Shown here: in pieces, positions 7,381 to 15,858 of the stretch
How the letters are laid out: each line of letters begins with the position of its first letter
Position numbering within the stretch: the first letter of the stretch is position 1
DNA from: a virus
DNA: 22,461 bases
IMG/VR virus record: IMGVR_UViG_3300010354_000733
Location: 1 to 22,461 of that record
Strand: one strand, 5' to 3'
Notes under the pieces: generated by a model
Databases searched by the model: none
Told to the model about the DNA's origin: nothing
What the model saw: only the letters and a program-made list of their open reading frames with translations
Position numbers and translations under genes: made by a program

Positions 7381-8540
7381 AAACAAACATGGTTCGTTGT
7401 GTCACGGAAATTGGCATTTCGGCGTCGCCCGAAAGTCACCGCGACATTAAAATGACATTCAACTTTGTGAATGAATTTGAAGCGGCGGACACATGGGTTG
7501 ATTTGACGAATCAAGCGCGTATTGTGTTTCCCAAAAATTTCTATGTACGGGATGAATGGAATAGGTTGTTTCCATTGGGCGGCACAAATTCATCAAAATA
7601 CATTGATTATTTGTTTCGCCGGGGGGATAGTGTGACAATCAATTATGGATATTATACATATGATGAATTGGGGCGTGAATTTTTGGATATGCCGGCGGAC
7701 CCTGTATTCACCGGGTATATTAGCAAAGTAAATTCAAAGATTCCAATTGAATTGGAATGTGAAGACAACATGTGGTTGTTGAAACAAATACCATGCAAAC
7801 CACAAGTGTGGCCCAAAAACAAAAGTGTTGAAGAACTTTTGAAATCATTATTGGTTGGGACAGATTTCAGCGTAAGCGCATCCGAAAATACAAATGTTGG
7901 AAGTATAACAATTCAAAAAGAAAGCGTTGCGCAATTGCTTGTCCGTCTTCAAAAAGATTATGGATTGGAAAGTTATTTTAAGAACAACGAATTGCGTATT
8001 GGATTTTCAATATATAAAACGGAAGAAGCAAAAGAACACACGTTCATATTCCAACAAAACATCATATCCGACAATTTAGAATTTCAACGCAAAGATGACG
8101 TGAAATTGTCCGCCGTTGTCACATCCAACATTGAAAAGGTTGAAGGGACCAACAAAAAAGGGCAACAAAAAACCAAAACGGAAAAGATTGAATTGCTTGT
8201 GTACAACGAAGATGATGTGTGGAAATTTGAAGAAAAACAAGCCGGGCAAAATTTTCCGGAAAATTTGGAAGGGGAACGCCGGTCCCTTAATTATGTAAAT
8301 GTGACCGACAAACAAGTGTTATTTGAAAGGGCCAAAAATGATTTGACAAAATATTACTATACAGGATTCAAGGGGACATTTACAACATTTGCAATTCCAT
8401 TGGTTCGCGTTGGCGACCATGTCACAATCAATGACCCAATACTTCCGGACCGAAACGGAAAATATGTTGTCAAATGCGTAAAATATACCGGCGGAATAAA
8501 TGGTCACAGACAGGAAATTGAACTACATTACAAGTTATGA
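7377..8540 (+). CDS. Baseplate hub protein (gpD/gp27-like)
   Basis: The 387-residue protein sits between the post-tape-measure gene and the spike gene, the place of the hub (P2 gpD or T4 gp27). Features that agree: a beta-rich N-terminal domain with FRRGDSVTINYGYY and DPVFTGYISKVNSKIPIELECED, a central helix-rich segment with the 'stable binding' pattern VAQLLVRLQKDYGLESYF, and a C-terminal domain with PLVRVGDHVTINDP and GKYVVKCVKYTGGINGHRQEIEL. The VxVGD-x-V motif near the end is typical for late-control/hub proteins. ATG overlaps the previous stop as ATGA. The central Lys-rich stretch at about 250-275 looks like a surface loop. Confidence 0.8.
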   Translation: MKTNMVRCVTEIGISASPESHRDIKMTFNFVNEFEAADTWVDLTNQARIVFPKNFYVRDEWNRLFPLGGTNSSKYIDYLFRRGDSVTINYGYYTYDELGREFLDMPADPVFTGYISKVNSKIPIELECEDNMWLLKQIPCKPQVWPKNKSVEELLKSLLVGTDFSVSASENTNVGSITIQKESVAQLLVRLQKDYGLESYFKNNELRIGFSIYKTEEAKEHTFIFQQNIISDNLEFQRKDDVKLSAVVTSNIEKVEGTNKKGQQKTKTEKIELLVYNEDDVWKFEEKQAGQNFPENLEGERRSLNYVNVTDKQVLFERAKNDLTKYYYTGFKGTFTTFAIPLVRVGDHVTINDPILPDRNGKYVVKCVKYTGGINGHRQEIELHYKL

Positions 8541-9154
8541 GCGCACGACAAACAAGTGACAGGGCAATAAGGGCCGCAATACAATCAATGGCCGGAACGT
8601 TTGGACAGGATGTTGTCAAAATTGTTGTGGGGAAGGTTGAAAGTGTAGATGAAGACGCATCAACATGTGATGTTTTGATATATGGAACGGATGAATCCCT
8701 TATCATACCGGATGTGAATTTGCAAGTTGGGGTGTGTGACGGCCTTCAAATACTTCCCGTTGTTGGTTCGGACATACTTCTTATCACATCAACATACAAT
8801 AAGCCATACATTATTGGGTATAGTGATGTTGACAAATATTATTTGCAAATTGGTGATAGTCAAATGACAATCAACAATGACGGGACCATGCAATTCAATG
8901 ACGGAAGTTATGAGGGATTGGTAAAGGTTCAGGAATTGACTGACAAATTAAATAATTTGGAAAACGACATCAATGATTTGAAGACAATATTGCAGAGCGT
9001 TTTGACAACCCCCGTAAATGAACCCGGAAATGGTGCGCCAAGTGTGTTTCAACAAGCCATGAACGCGGCATTGTCTTCTTATTACGGCCAACAATTAACA
9101 CCAACACAACAACAGGATATTGAAAACCCCGACATAACCCATGGCACGATTTGA
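8537..9154 (+). CDS. Baseplate spike protein with OB-fold (gpV/gp45-like)
   Basis: This 205-residue protein probably is the membrane-piercing spike on the hub. The N-terminal part (about 20-110) has the OB-fold alternation of strands with VGKVESVDEDASTCDV, followed by IIPDVNLQVG and ILPVVGSDILLITSTYNKPYIIGY; this resembles gpV and Mu gp45-type spikes. A stretch with QMTINNDGTMQFNDG suggests a short beta-helix turn region. The end (about 125-205) has a coiled-coil part, LTDKLNNLENDINDLKTIL, that may trimerise the protein. No lysozyme domain is visible. The ATG overlaps the hub stop as ATGA. Confidence 0.75.
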   Translation: MSARQTSDRAIRAAIQSMAGTFGQDVVKIVVGKVESVDEDASTCDVLIYGTDESLIIPDVNLQVGVCDGLQILPVVGSDILLITSTYNKPYIIGYSDVDKYYLQIGDSQMTINNDGTMQFNDGSYEGLVKVQELTDKLNNLENDINDLKTILQSVLTTPVNEPGNGAPSVFQQAMNAALSSYYGQQLTPTQQQDIENPDITHGTI

Positions 9155-9440
9155 CATTAAATTACAAGACAATGAACCCGTCGCAGTAAACGGAGATTTT
9201 GTATTGGCAGAAAGCGACGCCCAACACATTGAAGATACAATCCGGGCATTTCCAGGAACGTGGAAACAATTTCCGTTGGAAGGCGTTGGAATAGGAGCGT
9301 ATCAATTTAGTCCAATGGAAAAACAGGCCTTGCAAAAAAGCATCCGTCTACAATTGACGGCGGACGGGTATAGCGTTGGTAACCCAATTATTGAAATGGA
9401 TTCTTCAGGAAATGTATTAATAAACCCCGACGCACAATGA
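9141..9440 (+). CDS. Baseplate wedge protein (gpW/gp25-like)
   Basis: The 99-residue product overlaps the spike gene by 14 bases. It carries NGDFVLAESDAQHIEDTIRAFPGTWKQ and the segment EGVGIGAYQF, which correspond to the gp25/gpW layout: a small strand with source residues, a conserved helix, then a glycine-rich loop. In T4 and P2 this protein starts sheath assembly at the baseplate. The size is right (about 95-135 residues). Identification rests on these local patterns and on gene order. Confidence 0.7.
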   Translation: MARFDIKLQDNEPVAVNGDFVLAESDAQHIEDTIRAFPGTWKQFPLEGVGIGAYQFSPMEKQALQKSIRLQLTADGYSVGNPIIEMDSSGNVLINPDAQ

Positions 9441-9757
9441 TAAAAGAATTTTCAACATACAATGGACAATCATTTTCGGATGTAGTCATAAACACATACG
9501 GAAGCATGGATTTTTATGCACAATTCTTAAATGACAACAATTTAAGTCCAACGGACATCCCCGCATCCGGACAAATTGTGGTGTGGGACACAAATGAAGT
9601 TGTGGACCAATCCATTCAACGTTTTATTTCGGATAATAACGTTATTTTTGCTACAAATCCAAGTGAAGAAGAATTCAATAATTTACTTCTTCCAAGGATA
9701 AAAATGGAAGACGACAATTATATATTACAAGAAAACGGAAGGTTCATATTGTTATGA
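9437..9757 (+). CDS. LysM-like small tail protein (gpX-like position)
   Basis: The first 60 residues have the LysM pattern: NGQSFSDVVINTYGSMDFYAQFLNDN, then a pair of residues before GQIVVW. In P2-type phages a LysM protein (gpX) sits at the tail/hub interface and binds other tail proteins or peptidoglycan. The C-terminal half, NYILQENGRFILL, is beta-like. Start and stop overlap both neighbours (ATGATAA and TTATGAG). Confidence 0.65.
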   Translation: MIKEFSTYNGQSFSDVVINTYGSMDFYAQFLNDNNLSPTDIPASGQIVVWDTNEVVDQSIQRFISDNNVIFATNPSEEEFNNLLLPRIKMEDDNYILQENGRFILL

Positions 9758-10980
9758 GTTTAGACAAGAAAATTTCACAACTTCCGGCGGCGACCGGCCC
9801 GGTTCCCGGAAATCTGTTTGCCATTGTTCAGAACGGGGAAACGAAAAAAATTGATTATTCCGATTTGTTTGCACAACAATTGGCGGATTTGTCAACATTG
9901 AACGCCGCAATTTCGGCCGGCACATTGATACCGGGGGCAATTTATTATTTGACCAATGTACAAGTGACAATGGCGGAAACAATACCGGCAAAAATATACC
10001 TTCAGGCCGCCGGCGTTGACAAACTGAATCCGAATGCGTTGCGTCTTCAATTGGTTCCCGATTATTCCACGCCATTTTGGTCATCCGGTGGTTCGTATTC
10101 TATTGGCGACAAAGTCATTTGGGGTTCGCGTGTGTGGGAAAACTTGAATGGAAATGTTGGAACAAGTTTGGATGCTTTGACGTTGGATTCAGAATGGAGC
10201 GAAGTGCCGTATGTTGCCGGTGTTGATTATTCCGAAATCATCATACCTTGTGTGTACGACATAAACAACGACATAATTGTGTCCCAAGAATTAAACGGAA
10301 TCAAAACACAAACAAGCGTTGATTTGATTACAGGCGTTGGACATTCGTGTTGTGATTATTCCGATTGGGGACAAAGTTTTGATATTTGCGGCAAAGTGTC
10401 TTTGTTGGGAATAGGATTTCTGAACAATCCAAATTTGACAACTTTTGCAAACGTAACCGCCGTTGGTGTCATCAACAATTTGTGTGTTGCAATTACGAAT
10501 TGTCAAGCAATTTCAGACAAGTTGACGACCGCCGGCGGGGACGCAAGCATTGTTGGAAACGAATGTCAAGATATTGCCAACATCACTAATTTTACGTCAA
10601 TAAAAAATATTCCTTCTTCAGTCACATCATATGTATGGGTAACGGATGAAGAAACAGGATACATTGAATTTGATTTGGACACATATCCAATTTTGATTGG
10701 AACAATTGTTATTGGTTGCATTACCGATACAGACAAGGCAATATGCGAAGTGACAATGAATTGCGACGGCGGATTGCCCGGCGGCGTGACATTTGATTTT
10801 GGAATTGACACAGACGACCCAACACACGTCACAATGACGTCAAACAACATTAATTCAGCACCACAAAGGGATACAACCATTTCAGCACGCACAACGGCAT
10901 TCAATAGAGAATTGGTGTTAAGCGTAACGGGTGGGGATGCGAATTCCGGAAAATTGTGGTTAACATACAAATACATATGA
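9754..10980 (+). CDS. Tail fibre or tail tip protein with KISQLP N-terminus
   Basis: The 408-residue protein begins with the motif DKKISQLPAATGPV and continues with IVQNGETKKIDYSDLF; this N-terminal module is common in phage tail fibres and tip proteins where it anchors the protein to the baseplate. A segment at about 106-130 (SYSIGDKVIWGSRVWENLNG) resembles carbohydrate-binding modules of the chitinase-binding type. The middle is rich in Cys and Asn (GHSCCDYSDWGQSFDICG), and the end has beta repeats. The protein is probably extracellular and may bind the host surface. The position between the LysM-like gene and the BppU-like gene would normally include a baseplate J protein, which I cannot find. 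The start overlaps the preceding stop. Confidence 0.65.
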   Translation: MSLDKKISQLPAATGPVPGNLFAIVQNGETKKIDYSDLFAQQLADLSTLNAAISAGTLIPGAIYYLTNVQVTMAETIPAKIYLQAAGVDKLNPNALRLQLVPDYSTPFWSSGGSYSIGDKVIWGSRVWENLNGNVGTSLDALTLDSEWSEVPYVAGVDYSEIIIPCVYDINNDIIVSQELNGIKTQTSVDLITGVGHSCCDYSDWGQSFDICGKVSLLGIGFLNNPNLTTFANVTAVGVINNLCVAITNCQAISDKLTTAGGDASIVGNECQDIANITNFTSIKNIPSSVTSYVWVTDEETGYIEFDLDTYPILIGTIVIGCITDTDKAICEVTMNCDGGLPGGVTFDFGIDTDDPTHVTMTSNNINSAPQRDTTISARTTAFNRELVLSVTGGDANSGKLWLTYKYI

Positions 10981-11303
10981 TTTCAGCCGGCACATACAAC
11001 ATTGTTGTCCAAGAAGGGGACACCGGAACGTTGACGTTCAATTTTCCCATTACATTTTCATTAGTTGGATTTGACGCAAAAATTCAGGTCCGGGACGAAC
11101 CAATGTTGAATGTGATTTGTGAATTTTCAACAGATTTGGGAAACATAAACATATCCGGTCAAGATTTGATTGTTTCAATTCAAAATGAAGACACGGAATA
11201 CAAAGCGGGGAAATACAAATATGACCTTCAATTAAATGGCAACAATCAAGTCATCACAATTGCCAAAGGAAATTTTGAAATACAACCCACAATCACCAAA
11301 TGA
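10977..11303 (+). CDS. Small beta-rich tail protein, similar in layout to BppU N-terminal domain
   Basis: The 108-residue product has a BppU-like layout: EGDTGTLTFNFPITFSLVGF, a strand with IQVRD, a central turn, then EDTEYKAGKYKYDLQL and VITIAKGNFEIQP. In lactococcal and Bacteroidota phages this kind of domain connects fibres to the baseplate. I used ATG 10977 (ATGA overlap) and not the in-frame ATG 10956, which lies within the upstream gene. It directly precedes a large fibre gene, so it may be an accessory or adaptor for that fibre. Confidence 0.6.
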   Translation: MISAGTYNIVVQEGDTGTLTFNFPITFSLVGFDAKIQVRDEPMLNVICEFSTDLGNINISGQDLIVSIQNEDTEYKAGKYKYDLQLNGNNQVITIAKGNFEIQPTITK

Positions 11304-12931
11304 ACCAATATTTTGTAATTTCAATTGACCAAGGGGATGAATTTAACATTGTTGTCAGTCCGCAAGAATCAATTGTCATAACTACAAAACAGAATGTGAC
11401 ATCCGTCGCATTGCAATCCGGCGAAACGGGAACGGATGTAAATGTTCAAGGTAGTCCAATAACAAGCACGGGAACGTTTGTCATCAATATTCCGGTTGCA
11501 GACGCAAACAAAACCGGCAAATTAAGCAATGAAGATTGGCAGACGTTTAACAACAAACAAGACGCATTGGGTTATACGCCGGAAGACGAAGCAAACAAAA
11601 GCACGGATGTTGACGCGGACCAAACAAGTGATATAAAATATCCAAGTGTCAAAGCAGTGTATGATTGGGCGACGGGTTTGTTTACCACGGCCGCGCAAGT
11701 TGCCGCGCAAATATCAACGGCGTTAACAGGATACGCAACCGAAGCATGGGTGTTGGCGCAAGGGTACATCACTTCTTCTTCTTTGATAAATTATGTACCA
11801 TATACCGGAGCAACGGCAAACGTTGATTTGGGGGAGCGCAAAATAAAAGCAGACGCCGTTGAATTTGATTTGAATCCGGTTCATTCGCCCGGTCCGGGTC
11901 AAATAGCATACAAAGGGACAACCGGCGCATTGGCGTACTTAATGAATAGCAGTGCTGTTGAGTGCGAAATTGGTCAACAATTGTTTGCGTATGTACACAA
12001 TGCAGATTCCGCACAAATTAACAAAGGGGATGCCGTGTATATATTTGGAGCATCCGGAAATAAAGTTGCCGTCAAAAGAGCGTACAACACAAGTGAACTG
12101 ACATCCGCGCGGACATTGGGATTGGCCGCCGAAAATATTGCCGTCAATCAAAAGGGATTTGTTGTGTGTCAAGGCGTTTTGGAAAACATAAACACCGGAG
12201 CGTATTTGGACGGAACGCCGTTATTTTTAGGAGCAACGCCCGGCAGTTGGACATCAACATTTCCCAATGCACCAAGTCATTATGTACAATTGGGTGTTGT
12301 TGAACAATCAAGCGTTGGCAATGGAACCATATATGTAAAGATTCAAAACGGATTCCAATTAGACGAATTAAGTGATGTGGATATTGTAAGCGTTCCGCCG
12401 GTCAACAATGATGTGTTGACGTACATCACAGGAACAAACAATTTGTGGAAACCAAGAAGCATTGGAACAATTTTAGGATATACGCCACAAGAAAAAATTG
12501 TCATAACAAAAACAGGCGTCAATCAAACAACAACGTCCGCAACGGCCCAAGACATTACGGAATTAGTCATTGGCACATTGGAAGCGAATACAACATATAT
12601 GTATTTTGCAAACATACGCGCGGCGTGTAATAATACCGGCGGGATAAGAATTGGATTCAATGTTCCCACAGGCGCAACCGGAACAATGTGTGTAATAAAC
12701 CAAACAACAAGCACGACAACATTGATTATTGCATTGGCAGACCAAAATCAATTGATTGCGTCTTCCGTTATTCGTCAAGCCACAACGCGGGATTTGTTTG
12801 TACACGGAAGAATAACAATTGCGGGAACAACCGGAAATGTTCAATTCACATTTGCAAGCGCAACCGCCGGGCAAACATCAACAATTTTTGGCAGCAGAAC
12901 ATCATCAATAACATTCATAAAAATTCCGTGA
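11300..12931 (+). CDS. Tail fibre protein (receptor binding candidate)
   Basis: This 543-residue protein has features of a phage tail fibre: a beta-like N-terminus similar in style to the preceding BppU-like protein, then KQDALGYTPEDEANKST and SDIKYPSVKAVYDWATGLFTT, the repeat unit known from many tail fibres. It continues with TEAWVLAQGYITSSSL (the pattern of collar-like fibre segments), and a long beta-rich shaft. The C-terminal 140 residues contain Thr/Ala-rich strands with a possible jelly-roll-like tip (TYMYFANIRAACNNTGGIRIGF) that may bind the receptor. The GYTP motif recurs at about residue 393. Function as the receptor binder is inferred. Confidence 0.75.
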   Translation: MNQYFVISIDQGDEFNIVVSPQESIVITTKQNVTSVALQSGETGTDVNVQGSPITSTGTFVINIPVADANKTGKLSNEDWQTFNNKQDALGYTPEDEANKSTDVDADQTSDIKYPSVKAVYDWATGLFTTAAQVAAQISTALTGYATEAWVLAQGYITSSSLINYVPYTGATANVDLGERKIKADAVEFDLNPVHSPGPGQIAYKGTTGALAYLMNSSAVECEIGQQLFAYVHNADSAQINKGDAVYIFGASGNKVAVKRAYNTSELTSARTLGLAAENIAVNQKGFVVCQGVLENINTGAYLDGTPLFLGATPGSWTSTFPNAPSHYVQLGVVEQSSVGNGTIYVKIQNGFQLDELSDVDIVSVPPVNNDVLTYITGTNNLWKPRSIGTILGYTPQEKIVITKTGVNQTTTSATAQDITELVIGTLEANTTYMYFANIRAACNNTGGIRIGFNVPTGATGTMCVINQTTSTTTLIIALADQNQLIASSVIRQATTRDLFVHGRITIAGTTGNVQFTFASATAGQTSTIFGSRTSSITFIKIP

Positions 12932-13296
12932 TGATTAAAGTAAACAACATAAACGGAACGCCGGAATACGAACCAAAAGATTACGTTGGTATTCATTCAG
13001 ATGACAAATTCTTTTATTTTTTTGAAACACCTGAAGAATGTGATAAATTTTACACAGAAATCCCCACAAATCCGGAATGGAAAAAAGAAGAAATTGAACA
13101 ACAGGCGGAAGAATTAATGGACAAAGCGTTGGAACAAAATTGGTATTCCCGGTTTGATGTCCAATTTTATGCGCAGAAAGGTGAACCACAAGCAATCAAA
13201 GTATTGAAATATTATGAAAATTTGTGGCGTATAATTGAAGACAATTTTTCAAACGGAAATTATGATTTCAAACTTCCTGAATATGACATTGATTAA
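12931..13296 (+). CDS. Hypothetical protein, possibly fibre-associated
   Basis: The 121-residue product starts at ATG 12931 and shares one base with the fibre stop. It is acidic, with a short beta N-terminus (SDDKFFYFFETPEECDKFY) and a helical part (EEIEQQAEELMDKALEQNW, then VLKYYENLWRIIED). Because a small protein right after a fibre gene is often a fibre assembly chaperone, this role is possible, but no named family is recognised. A longer frame opening at 12688 lies inside the fibre gene in another frame and is not believed. Confidence 0.5.
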   Translation: MIKVNNINGTPEYEPKDYVGIHSDDKFFYFFETPEECDKFYTEIPTNPEWKKEEIEQQAEELMDKALEQNWYSRFDVQFYAQKGEPQAIKVLKYYENLWRIIEDNFSNGNYDFKLPEYDID

Positions 13297-13588
13297 ATTG
13301 ATTGCCGCAATCAAATTTTGTTTGTTTGTTTTTCCGTATGCCTTTTACAAGGCGACACATAAAGACACGTTGACGTTCAAAGAATTTGTTTCAACGCACG
13401 CGGAAGAAGTGACCGGGGGAACTTTTGCCGGCGCAACGGGAATCTTTGAAATTTTTTGGTTGAGCAAATCCGAATTGCACGACATATATGTTGGAATCCT
13501 GAAGGCCTTAATTATGTCCGCCGTTGGTTATTTTTCAGCGTGGGCCGTTAAAAAATTGACCGCGTGGATAAAGAGCAAGTCAAAGTAA
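13283..13588 (+). CDS. Small membrane protein, candidate holin
   Basis: The 101-residue product has a hydrophobic segment at about 5-25 (LIAAIKFCLFVFPYAFY) and a second around 65-88 (YVGILKALIMSAVGYFSAWAV), with a Lys-rich C-terminus. Two transmembrane segments, length near 100 and a place before spanin- and lysin-like genes make a holin plausible. I chose the Met at 13283, which overlaps the preceding gene by 14 bases, because the listed longer frame begins inside that gene. The protein at 14160 is a competing holin candidate. Confidence 0.5.
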   Translation: MTLIKLIAAIKFCLFVFPYAFYKATHKDTLTFKEFVSTHAEEVTGGTFAGATGIFEIFWLSKSELHDIYVGILKALIMSAVGYFSAWAVKKLTAWIKSKSK

Positions 13589-14163
13589 GCAAAGACATTT
13601 TTGTTGTTGTTGCCATTTTAGTTGTTGTCATATTGTGTTTGGTTGCATTAGAAAGATGCGGCACAAAACCGATTGTCAAAACAAAGGTGACATACATCAC
13701 CAAACACGACACAATCCGGATTGTTGATGTGAAAATTAAGCCGGTCCCAAGATACATTGTGAAACACGACACAACGGAATTAACATATAAACTTCCTTCA
13801 GACACAACGTACAATTGTTTGGACACATTGGTGTATTCAGACACAATAAAAAACCCAAACGGCATTGTGTTTCTGAATGAAAAAATAAGCAAAAACGCAA
13901 TACAAGAAAGGATTTTGCGGGTTGATTGTTTCAACACGGACACAATAATAAAAATTGAAAAGGAAACAATTATCCGGAAAAATGCATTAGTCAAAGTCAT
14001 TCCGGGAATATTTGCATGGGGCAATCCGCGCGGAATGTGGGGTGCGGGAATCAATTGTCAATTGTTGTTTGCGGACAGATACTTGTTGGGCGGAGCGTAT
14101 GACATAAAAAACCAAGGTATTCAAGGCAATTTTGGTGTAAAAATATCAATCAAAAAAAGATGA
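13564..14163 (+). CDS. Spanin-like membrane-anchored protein
   Basis: The 199-residue product uses a GTG start at 13564, as no suitable ATG exists upstream of the transmembrane helix. It overlaps the preceding gene by 25 bases. Residues about 11-30 (DIFVVVAILVVVILCLVAL) form one membrane helix with a positively charged N-terminus; the rest should be periplasmic. Two similar segments, ITKHDTIRI and IVKHDTTEL, form a short internal duplication. The C-terminal 60 residues contain GMWGAGINCQLLFADRYLLGG, a pattern of amphipathic beta strands like those of Bacteroidota outer-membrane-facing proteins. This architecture resembles Rz-like proteins of Bacteroidota phages next to lysin genes. No lipobox is seen, so it would be an inner-membrane spanin; no separate o-spanin is visible. 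Confidence 0.55.
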   Translation: MDKEQVKVSKDIFVVVAILVVVILCLVALERCGTKPIVKTKVTYITKHDTIRIVDVKIKPVPRYIVKHDTTELTYKLPSDTTYNCLDTLVYSDTIKNPNGIVFLNEKISKNAIQERILRVDCFNTDTIIKIEKETIIRKNALVKVIPGIFAWGNPRGMWGAGINCQLLFADRYLLGGAYDIKNQGIQGNFGVKISIKKR

Positions 14164-14381
14164 AAAAAATACATTCTTCAAAGACAATATGGTCCAATAT
14201 TTTGTTGTTTGCGTTGTTGTTTGTTCCTGAATTAAACCACGATTTTTTCCGGTCTGTTGGGTTAAATGAAAAAACCACCATTGTTGTGGTTGCATATTTG
14301 ACAAAAATATTGGTTGTCCTCAACATTTTATTGCGTTTCAACACAAATAAAAAATTGGAATACCCGAAATGGAAGCGTTGA
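14160..14381 (+). CDS. Small two-helix membrane protein, candidate holin
   Basis: This 73-residue protein has a start overlap (ATGA) with the spanin-like gene and itself overlaps the lysin by 13 bases. Two hydrophobic segments (SNILLFALLFVPEL and TTIVVVAYLTKILVVLNILL) are connected by a short polar loop. The start motif with SKTIW and the end with NTNKKLEYP match small proteins in phage lysis cassettes that I associate with holins. Which of this and the 13283 product is the actual holin cannot be decided. Confidence 0.55.
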   Translation: MKKIHSSKTIWSNILLFALLFVPELNHDFFRSVGLNEKTTIVVVAYLTKILVVLNILLRFNTNKKLEYPKWKR

Positions 14382-14878
14382 AATCAATGGTCAACATTGC
14401 GGCGTCACAAGTTGGGGTAAGGGAAGAAGGGGGGAATAATCAAGGGCCGCAAATTGTAGAATACCAAAAAGCAACATGGTTGAAACCGGCGGCGTGGCCG
14501 TGGTGCGCGGCCTTCGTTTGTTGGGTGATTCGCGAATGGTTGACCCGGGACATCAACGCGGCGGACAATATTGGAATCACAGAAATAGAACAATGGCGAC
14601 CCAAGACGGCAAGCGCATATGATTTTATCAATTGGGCCAAAGAAAGAAATTTGCAAGTGTTTGACAGGAAAACACCGGCAAAATTGGGGGATATAGTTGT
14701 GTTTGATTTCAGTCACATTGGAATTGTGGAAGCAGACCAAAAACCCAATTCAAAGATAATACAAACAATTGAAGGCAACACAAACGGCAAAGGGGAACGG
14801 GATAGTTTGGCGGGGGACGGCGTTTGGAGAAAAAAAAGGGGAACAAATTTGATACGCGCATACATACGAATAGCATGA
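14369..14878 (+). CDS. Endolysin with CHAP-like catalytic domain
   Basis: The 169-residue protein probably cleaves host peptidoglycan at the end of infection. It shows the CHAP-type amidase/peptidase signatures: WPWCAAFVCW with catalytic Cys46, SHIGIVE with His116, and EGNTN with Glu135/Asn137 as the third polar residue. A predicted start helix KSMVNIAASQVGVRE with a following NNQG is the standard start of these domains. There is no signal peptide, so export would need a holin, in agreement with the flanking membrane proteins. There is no separate cell wall binding domain. Whether it is an amidase or an endopeptidase cannot be told from sequence. Confidence 0.85.
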   Translation: MEALKSMVNIAASQVGVREEGGNNQGPQIVEYQKATWLKPAAWPWCAAFVCWVIREWLTRDINAADNIGITEIEQWRPKTASAYDFINWAKERNLQVFDRKTPAKLGDIVVFDFSHIGIVEADQKPNSKIIQTIEGNTNGKGERDSLAGDGVWRKKRGTNLIRAYIRIA

Positions 14879-15858
14879 CGAAAACAGAAATTTGCAGAAA
14901 ATACCGGGCCAAACATCCGGATATGCAACTTAGGACATTGGCGAAACTAATTTACAACAAGGAATCATTGATGTTTGCCAACGTTGAATCCGTCCGGTCC
15001 ACGTTAAAATACGTTACGGGCAAAAGTGGAGCAAAAGACAGAAAATACATACCGGCGGAAGACGTTGAACCAATGCGGGAAAGCAAACCATTGGACATTC
15101 CAATGCCCGATAGTGATGACCTGAAGCCATTTGTCCTTCCTGTTGGGTTCAACAATTTTGTGTTGGCGGGTGATTTTCACATCCCAAATCACCGGGTAAA
15201 GCCAATACAAGCAATGGTGAATTATTCCAAAGAAAACGGAATCACGCAATTATTCATCAACGGGGATTTTCTTGACAATACCCCATTCACCCGTCATTTG
15301 CGCAAACCAATTGGGAAAACCGATGTGTTTGATTTCTTTCAAATGGCGGAAGACATGTTGATGTATTTGAAACAATTTTACAAAGAAATCTATTGGTTGG
15401 AAGGAAACCACGATTTTTGGTACACAAGGTGGTTGATAAGTAAGGCCCCGGAATTGTTTGGGGACCCGCATTATGATTTGGAAACGCGTTTGAAATTGAT
15501 TGATAAAAAAGTAAAATATATCAAGCAAGATTATTTGGTGAAGGCCGGACACCTGAACATTGTTCACGGCCACATTGTATTGCGCGGCGGGGGGTATGCA
15601 AACGCGGCCCGTCAACTTTACCTGAAGACGAAAGCAAACACAATATGCAGCCACGTCCACGTTGAATCAAGCCACACAGAACCGGACCTGAACAATAAGA
15701 TGACCACTACATTTACAACCGGATGCATGTGTACGTTAGAACCGGAATATCAACCATACGGCGGGAAAGCGTGCCACGGATTCGCGCACATCAAAGTTGA
15801 GCGCAACGGAAATTTCAAAGTCAGAAATTACAGGATTGAAAACGGAATCATATATTGA
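14875..15858 (+). CDS. Calcineurin-like metallophosphoesterase with N-terminal HTH-like region
   Basis: The 327-residue product carries all metal-binding motifs of the calcineurin-like family: GDFHIP (D100, H102), NGDFLD (D131), GNHD (N178, H179), and downstream His clusters VHGH (near 231) and CSHVH (H260, H262). Residues 1-50 are separate and basic, with the helical pattern LAKLIYNKESLMFANVESVRSTLKYVTG that resembles an HTH or nucleic acid-binding head seen on similar phage proteins. Substrates of such phage enzymes are mostly unknown; DNA nuclease or phosphatase are possible. I used ATG 14875 (ATGA overlap with lysin stop), not the in-frame ATG 14824 inside the lysin gene. Late position after lysis genes suggests packaging or late DNA processing, but this is inference. 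Confidence 0.8.
   Translation: MTKTEICRKYRAKHPDMQLRTLAKLIYNKESLMFANVESVRSTLKYVTGKSGAKDRKYIPAEDVEPMRESKPLDIPMPDSDDLKPFVLPVGFNNFVLAGDFHIPNHRVKPIQAMVNYSKENGITQLFINGDFLDNTPFTRHLRKPIGKTDVFDFFQMAEDMLMYLKQFYKEIYWLEGNHDFWYTRWLISKAPELFGDPHYDLETRLKLIDKKVKYIKQDYLVKAGHLNIVHGHIVLRGGGYANAARQLYLKTKANTICSHVHVESSHTEPDLNNKMTTTFTTGCMCTLEPEYQPYGGKACHGFAHIKVERNGNFKVRNYRIENGIIY

Noticed and set aside
12688-12930. Upstream extension of the gene at 12931
   Set aside because: The extension lies in a second frame of the fibre gene and is Asn/Cys-rich as a shadow; ATG 12931 touches the fibre stop as in other coupled genes.
14405-14740. Minus-strand frame of 111 codons opposite the endolysin
   Set aside because: Endolysin motifs on the plus strand are clear; the reverse frame has no coherent features.
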